Shown one piece after another: positions 5,687-7,115 of a stretch of 7,115 nucleotides of DNA. The first letter of the stretch is position 1. Each line of letters opens with the position of its first letter. The notes under the pieces were generated by a model. It searched no databases. It had not been told where the DNA came from and worked only from the letters and a program-made list of their open reading frames with translations. The position numbers were made by a program, and so were the translations under genes. Origin of the DNA: Rhodospirillales bacterium (GTDB lineage Bacteria > Pseudomonadota > Alphaproteobacteria > Rhodospirillales > Casp-alpha2); contig JANQIJ010000207.1 of NCBI GenBank assembly GCA_028282185.1, forward strand, positions 1 to 7,115, given 5' to 3'.

Positions 5687-6736
5687 TCAATCCGCGGACC
5701 GTTCCAATGGCCCGCCGGCCGCCTGCCAGGCGGCGACGCCGCCTTCCAAGTGGCGGACGGCGGCACAGCCGGCATCGGTCATGCACTTCACGGCCAGGGC
5801 CGAACGCTCGCCATGGGCGCAATACAACATGACCTCGGCGCCGTCGCGGAACGCCAGGGCGTGCAACGGACCGCCCGGTTTGATGTTGCGATCCAAATCC
5901 TGATAGGGCACATGCACCGACCCGGGGATCACGCCGTCGCGCTGGCGTTCGCCGGCTTCCCGCAGGTCGACGAAAATCACCGCCGCCCGGCCCAGATCGC
6001 GGGCCAGGACGTCCGCCGGCGTCGTCGTCGCGGCAAGCAGTTCCGGATCCTGGATCTTCATGCCGATGCTCAGATTGGCCGGTACGGCAACATCCATCAT
6101 CTTCGGATTGGGCAGGTTCAGGTTGTTCATGATTTCGGCGTATTCGTCGGCCGACGAAACCTGAAGCCGGGGATTGAAATGTTTCTCCTCGGCGATGGTC
6201 GAAACCGTGTCGCCTTTATAATCGTGGGCCGGATAGACCAAGGTCTCGTCCGGCAGCTTGAGCAGCTTGTTGAACAGCGAGTCATAGGCGTCATAAGGAT
6301 CGCCATGCTGGAAATCGGTCCGGCCGGTGCCGCGGATCAACAACGTGTCGCCCGTAAAAACCCGGTCGTCCATCACGAAGCTGTAGGAATCGTCCGTATG
6401 CCCCGGGGTATAGAGCACGTCCAGCTTGACGCCTTCCACGGCGATGCTCTCGCCCTCCCGGACTTTCATGGAGACCACGTCGACCTGGCTTTTTTCGCCC
6501 ATCACGGTGACGCAGCTGGTGACGTCGCGCAGCTTGCCGATCGCGGTAACGTGATCGGCGTGGATATGGGTGTCCACCGCCTTGACCAGGCGCAGATCCA
6601 GTTCCTCAAGCAGCTTGAGATAGCGGTCGCAGCGCTCCAGAACCGGGTCGATGATCAGTGCCTCGCCGCCCCGCCGGCTGGCCAAAAGATAAGTATAGGT
6701 GCTTGAATCTGAATCAAACAATTGGCGAAAAATCAT
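5687..6736 (-). CDS. Persulfide dioxygenase (ETHE1-like) fused to rhodanese
   Basis: This 349-residue two-domain protein has an N-terminal metallo-beta-lactamase domain (about 1-215) and a C-terminal rhodanese domain (about 225-349). The first domain has THIHADH at 56-62, H113 (TPGHTDDSYSF), D130 (FTGDTLL) and H171 (YPAHDYKG). H57, H113 and D130 should bind the single iron, and GRTDFQ at 138-143 is the ETHE1-type substrate arginine motif. That family oxidises glutathione persulfide with O2 to sulfite and glutathione. The rhodanese loop CAHGERS holds the catalytic C306, which carries sulfane sulfur between persulfide, thiosulfate and acceptor thiols. Similar natural fusions (PRF proteins of Burkholderia) are known. 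The start ATG 6736 has GGAAGG at 6745-6750 with 8 nt spacing. The protein has no signal peptide and should be cytoplasmic. A sulfide:quinone reductase partner is not in the window. A hydroxyacylglutathione hydrolase role is unlikely given GRTDFQ and the fusion. Confidence 0.94.
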   Translation of the reverse strand: MIFRQLFDSDSSTYTYLLASRRGGEALIIDPVLERCDRYLKLLEELDLRLVKAVDTHIHADHVTAIGKLRDVTSCVTVMGEKSQVDVVSMKVREGESIAVEGVKLDVLYTPGHTDDSYSFVMDDRVFTGDTLLIRGTGRTDFQHGDPYDAYDSLFNKLLKLPDETLVYPAHDYKGDTVSTIAEEKHFNPRLQVSSADEYAEIMNNLNLPNPKMMDVAVPANLSIGMKIQDPELLAATTTPADVLARDLGRAAVIFVDLREAGERQRDGVIPGSVHVPYQDLDRNIKPGGPLHALAFRDGAEVMLYCAHGERSALAVKCMTDAGCAAVRHLEGGVAAWQAAGGPLERSAD

Positions 6737-6750
6737 GATTTGGCCCTTCC

Positions 6751-6764
6751 CGCGGTCGACCGCG
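6751..6764. promoter_or_regulatory. 14-bp perfect palindrome beside the dioxygenase ribosome binding site
   Basis: CGCGGTCGACCGCG is a perfect, gapless palindrome directly abutting the ribosome binding site of the dioxygenase gene and lying downstream of its candidate promoter. This is where a repressor operator would sit. It contains GGTCGACC, also present at 3403-3410. It does not resemble the AT-rich sites I know for BigR/SqrR-type sulfide regulators. Confidence 0.4.
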
Positions 6765-6783
6765 ACGGCGCGGCATCCAGTCT

Positions 6784-6813
6784 ATGATGTTGCCTGCCGG
6801 CGCAAGATATCAA
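6784..6813 (-). promoter_or_regulatory. Candidate sigma70 promoter of the persulfide dioxygenase gene
   Basis: Read on the minus strand, TTGATA (6808-6813) matches the -35 consensus at 5 of 6 bases and CATCAT (6784-6789) matches the -10 consensus at 4 of 6, with 18-bp spacing. Transcription would begin near 6777, giving a leader of about 40 nt that contains the 14-bp palindrome. It is the best pair in this otherwise GC-rich stretch but is unproven. Confidence 0.4.
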
Positions 6814-6924
6814 GGCCGCGGGCATCGGGCGAGGCCACGGGCAAAGCGTTCTGCTAGCGAAACGACATCGACTCTTTGGCCAAGACCTGTAACACTGGAG
6901 TCACAGGCGCAGGGAATAATGCGA

Positions 6925-6939
6925 TGTTGCGCCGCAAAA
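6925..6939. promoter_or_regulatory. Second copy of the TTGCG-N-CGCAA operator-like element
   Basis: TGTTGCG-C-CGCAAAA contains the palindrome TTGCG-C-CGCAA. Its reverse complement shares 14 of 15 bases with the element at 3531-3545, including 13 in a row. It lies about 190 bp upstream of the dioxygenase start, beyond the candidate promoter, so it may instead belong to a gene to the right of the window. Confidence 0.35.
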
Positions 6940-6980
6940 CCGACCTAGGGTGATCGGAAACGCGGGGCGCATAGACGGTT

Positions 6981-6998
6981 TCGGTCGGACGCGACCGA
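6981..6998. other. Hairpin 1: 7-bp stem, GACG loop
   Basis: TCGGTCG-GACG-CGACCGA is a perfect stem-loop with a four-base loop. It is the first of three hairpins spaced about 42-45 bp apart. No T-run follows on either strand. Confidence 0.4.
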
Positions 6999-7025
6999 TT
7001 GTGGGGCACGGAAAGGCCCGGGCGA

Positions 7026-7044
7026 CCGCCGGATCAACCGGCGG
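7026..7044. other. Hairpin 2: 7-bp GC stem, ATCAA loop
   Basis: CCGCCGG-ATCAA-CCGGCGG is a perfect stem-loop. On the plus strand it is followed by CGTTTCGGGGTTTTCG, an interrupted T-rich stretch, so it is the only one of the three that might act as a weak plus-strand intrinsic terminator. No plus-strand gene ends just before it within the window. Confidence 0.4.
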
Positions 7045-7067
7045 CGTTTCGGGGTTTTCGTCGCGGG

Positions 7068-7087
7068 GACGGATGGACGCATCCGTC
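7068..7087. other. Hairpin 3: 8-bp stem, GACG loop
   Basis: GACGGATG-GACG-CATCCGTC is a perfect stem-loop and the longest-stemmed of the group. It has the same GACG loop as hairpin 1. It overlaps a possible ATG at 7073 of an unproven plus-strand frame. Confidence 0.4.
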
Positions 7088-7115
7088 GATTGCCAGTCGG
7101 GCGCCACGGCGCACG

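Larger units (their letters stand above)
6814..7115. other. Gene-poor right end with several inverted repeats
   Basis: I cannot support a gene in these 302 bases. A 68-codon minus-strand frame (6901-7107) is proline/arginine-rich, matches no family I know and runs through the hairpins, so I leave it uncalled. A plus-strand frame open from GTG 7001 (or ATG 7073) to the edge could be the start of a gene, but no good ribosome binding site or recognisable sequence supports it. The stretch holds a TGTTGCG-C-CGCAAAA element (6925-6939), a CCTGT-N12-ACAGG repeat (6886-6907) and three perfect hairpins listed separately. Confidence 0.5.

Noticed and set aside
4851..5822. Minus-strand open frame (323 codons) opposite the redoxin gene
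   Set aside because: Arginine/glycine-rich antisense frame; it would overlap the end of the dioxygenase gene and oppose a gene with a signal peptide and redoxin motifs.
5750..6706. Plus-strand open frame (318 codons) opposite the dioxygenase-rhodanese gene
   Set aside because: Shadow of a gene with intact metal and rhodanese motifs; no ribosome binding site or family resemblance of its own.
6901..7107. 68-codon minus-strand frame at the right end
   Set aside because: Proline/arginine-rich, no known motif, no clear ribosome binding site, and it spans the three hairpins. A real short gene cannot be fully excluded.
7001..7115. Possible start of a plus-strand gene (GTG 7001 or ATG 7073) open to the window edge
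   Set aside because: Only 38 codons or fewer are visible, with no good ribosome binding site and no recognisable sequence; the ATG lies inside a hairpin stem.

Overview
The window is GC-rich DNA (strong G/C bias at third codon positions, few intergenic T-runs) and reads as ordinary bacterial chromosome. The protein set suggests a proteobacterium, most likely an alphaproteobacterium of the Rhodospirillales type: a multi-subunit 2-oxoacid:acceptor oxidoreductase with a GltD-like flavoprotein, an E. coli-type SerA, and an ETHE1-like persulfide dioxygenase fused to rhodanese. This taxonomic guess rests on gene content and composition only. I see no rRNA, tRNA, insertion sequence, phage gene or CRISPR array.

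Layout. (1) 1-3364, minus strand: a tight four-gene operon in the order gamma (porG), alpha (porA), beta (porB), then a GltD-like NAD(P)/FAD protein with N-terminal Fe-S cysteines that runs off the left edge. The last three genes are separated by a 4-bp ATGA overlap and by 3 bp. porG and porA are separated by a 41-bp spacer holding two potential stem-loops. (2) 3365-3594: a divergent control region with several perfect inverted repeats. (3) 3595-4854, plus strand: serA, phosphoglycerate dehydrogenase with a C-terminal ACT domain. (4) 5007-5669, plus strand: an exported thioredoxin-fold/AhpC-TSA-like protein. (5) 5687-6736, minus strand: persulfide dioxygenase-rhodanese fusion, convergent with the redoxin gene and 17 bp from it. 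(6) 6737-7115: a gene-poor end carrying a likely promoter for the dioxygenase, a 14-bp palindrome beside its ribosome binding site, and three evenly spaced perfect hairpins.

How the genes fit together. The operon encodes oxidative decarboxylation of a 2-oxoacid, probably pyruvate, to the acyl-CoA. Electrons leave through Fe-S clusters and probably reach NAD(P) through the flavoprotein, since no ferredoxin (delta) subunit is seen between the Por genes. SerA draws 3-phosphoglycerate into serine, and hence toward cysteine. The dioxygenase-rhodanese oxidises glutathione persulfide to sulfite and moves sulfane sulfur. The redoxin is an exported thiol protein of unknown substrate. The last three genes could share a thiol/sulfur theme, but that is inference.

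The most interesting non-coding signals are two short sequences shared between the serA/por control region and the region upstream of the dioxygenase: an exact 13-mer (TTGCGGCGCAACA, inverted at the second site) lying in a palindrome, and the 8-bp palindrome GGTCGACC. They raise the possibility of common regulators. I found no clearly undescribed protein system.
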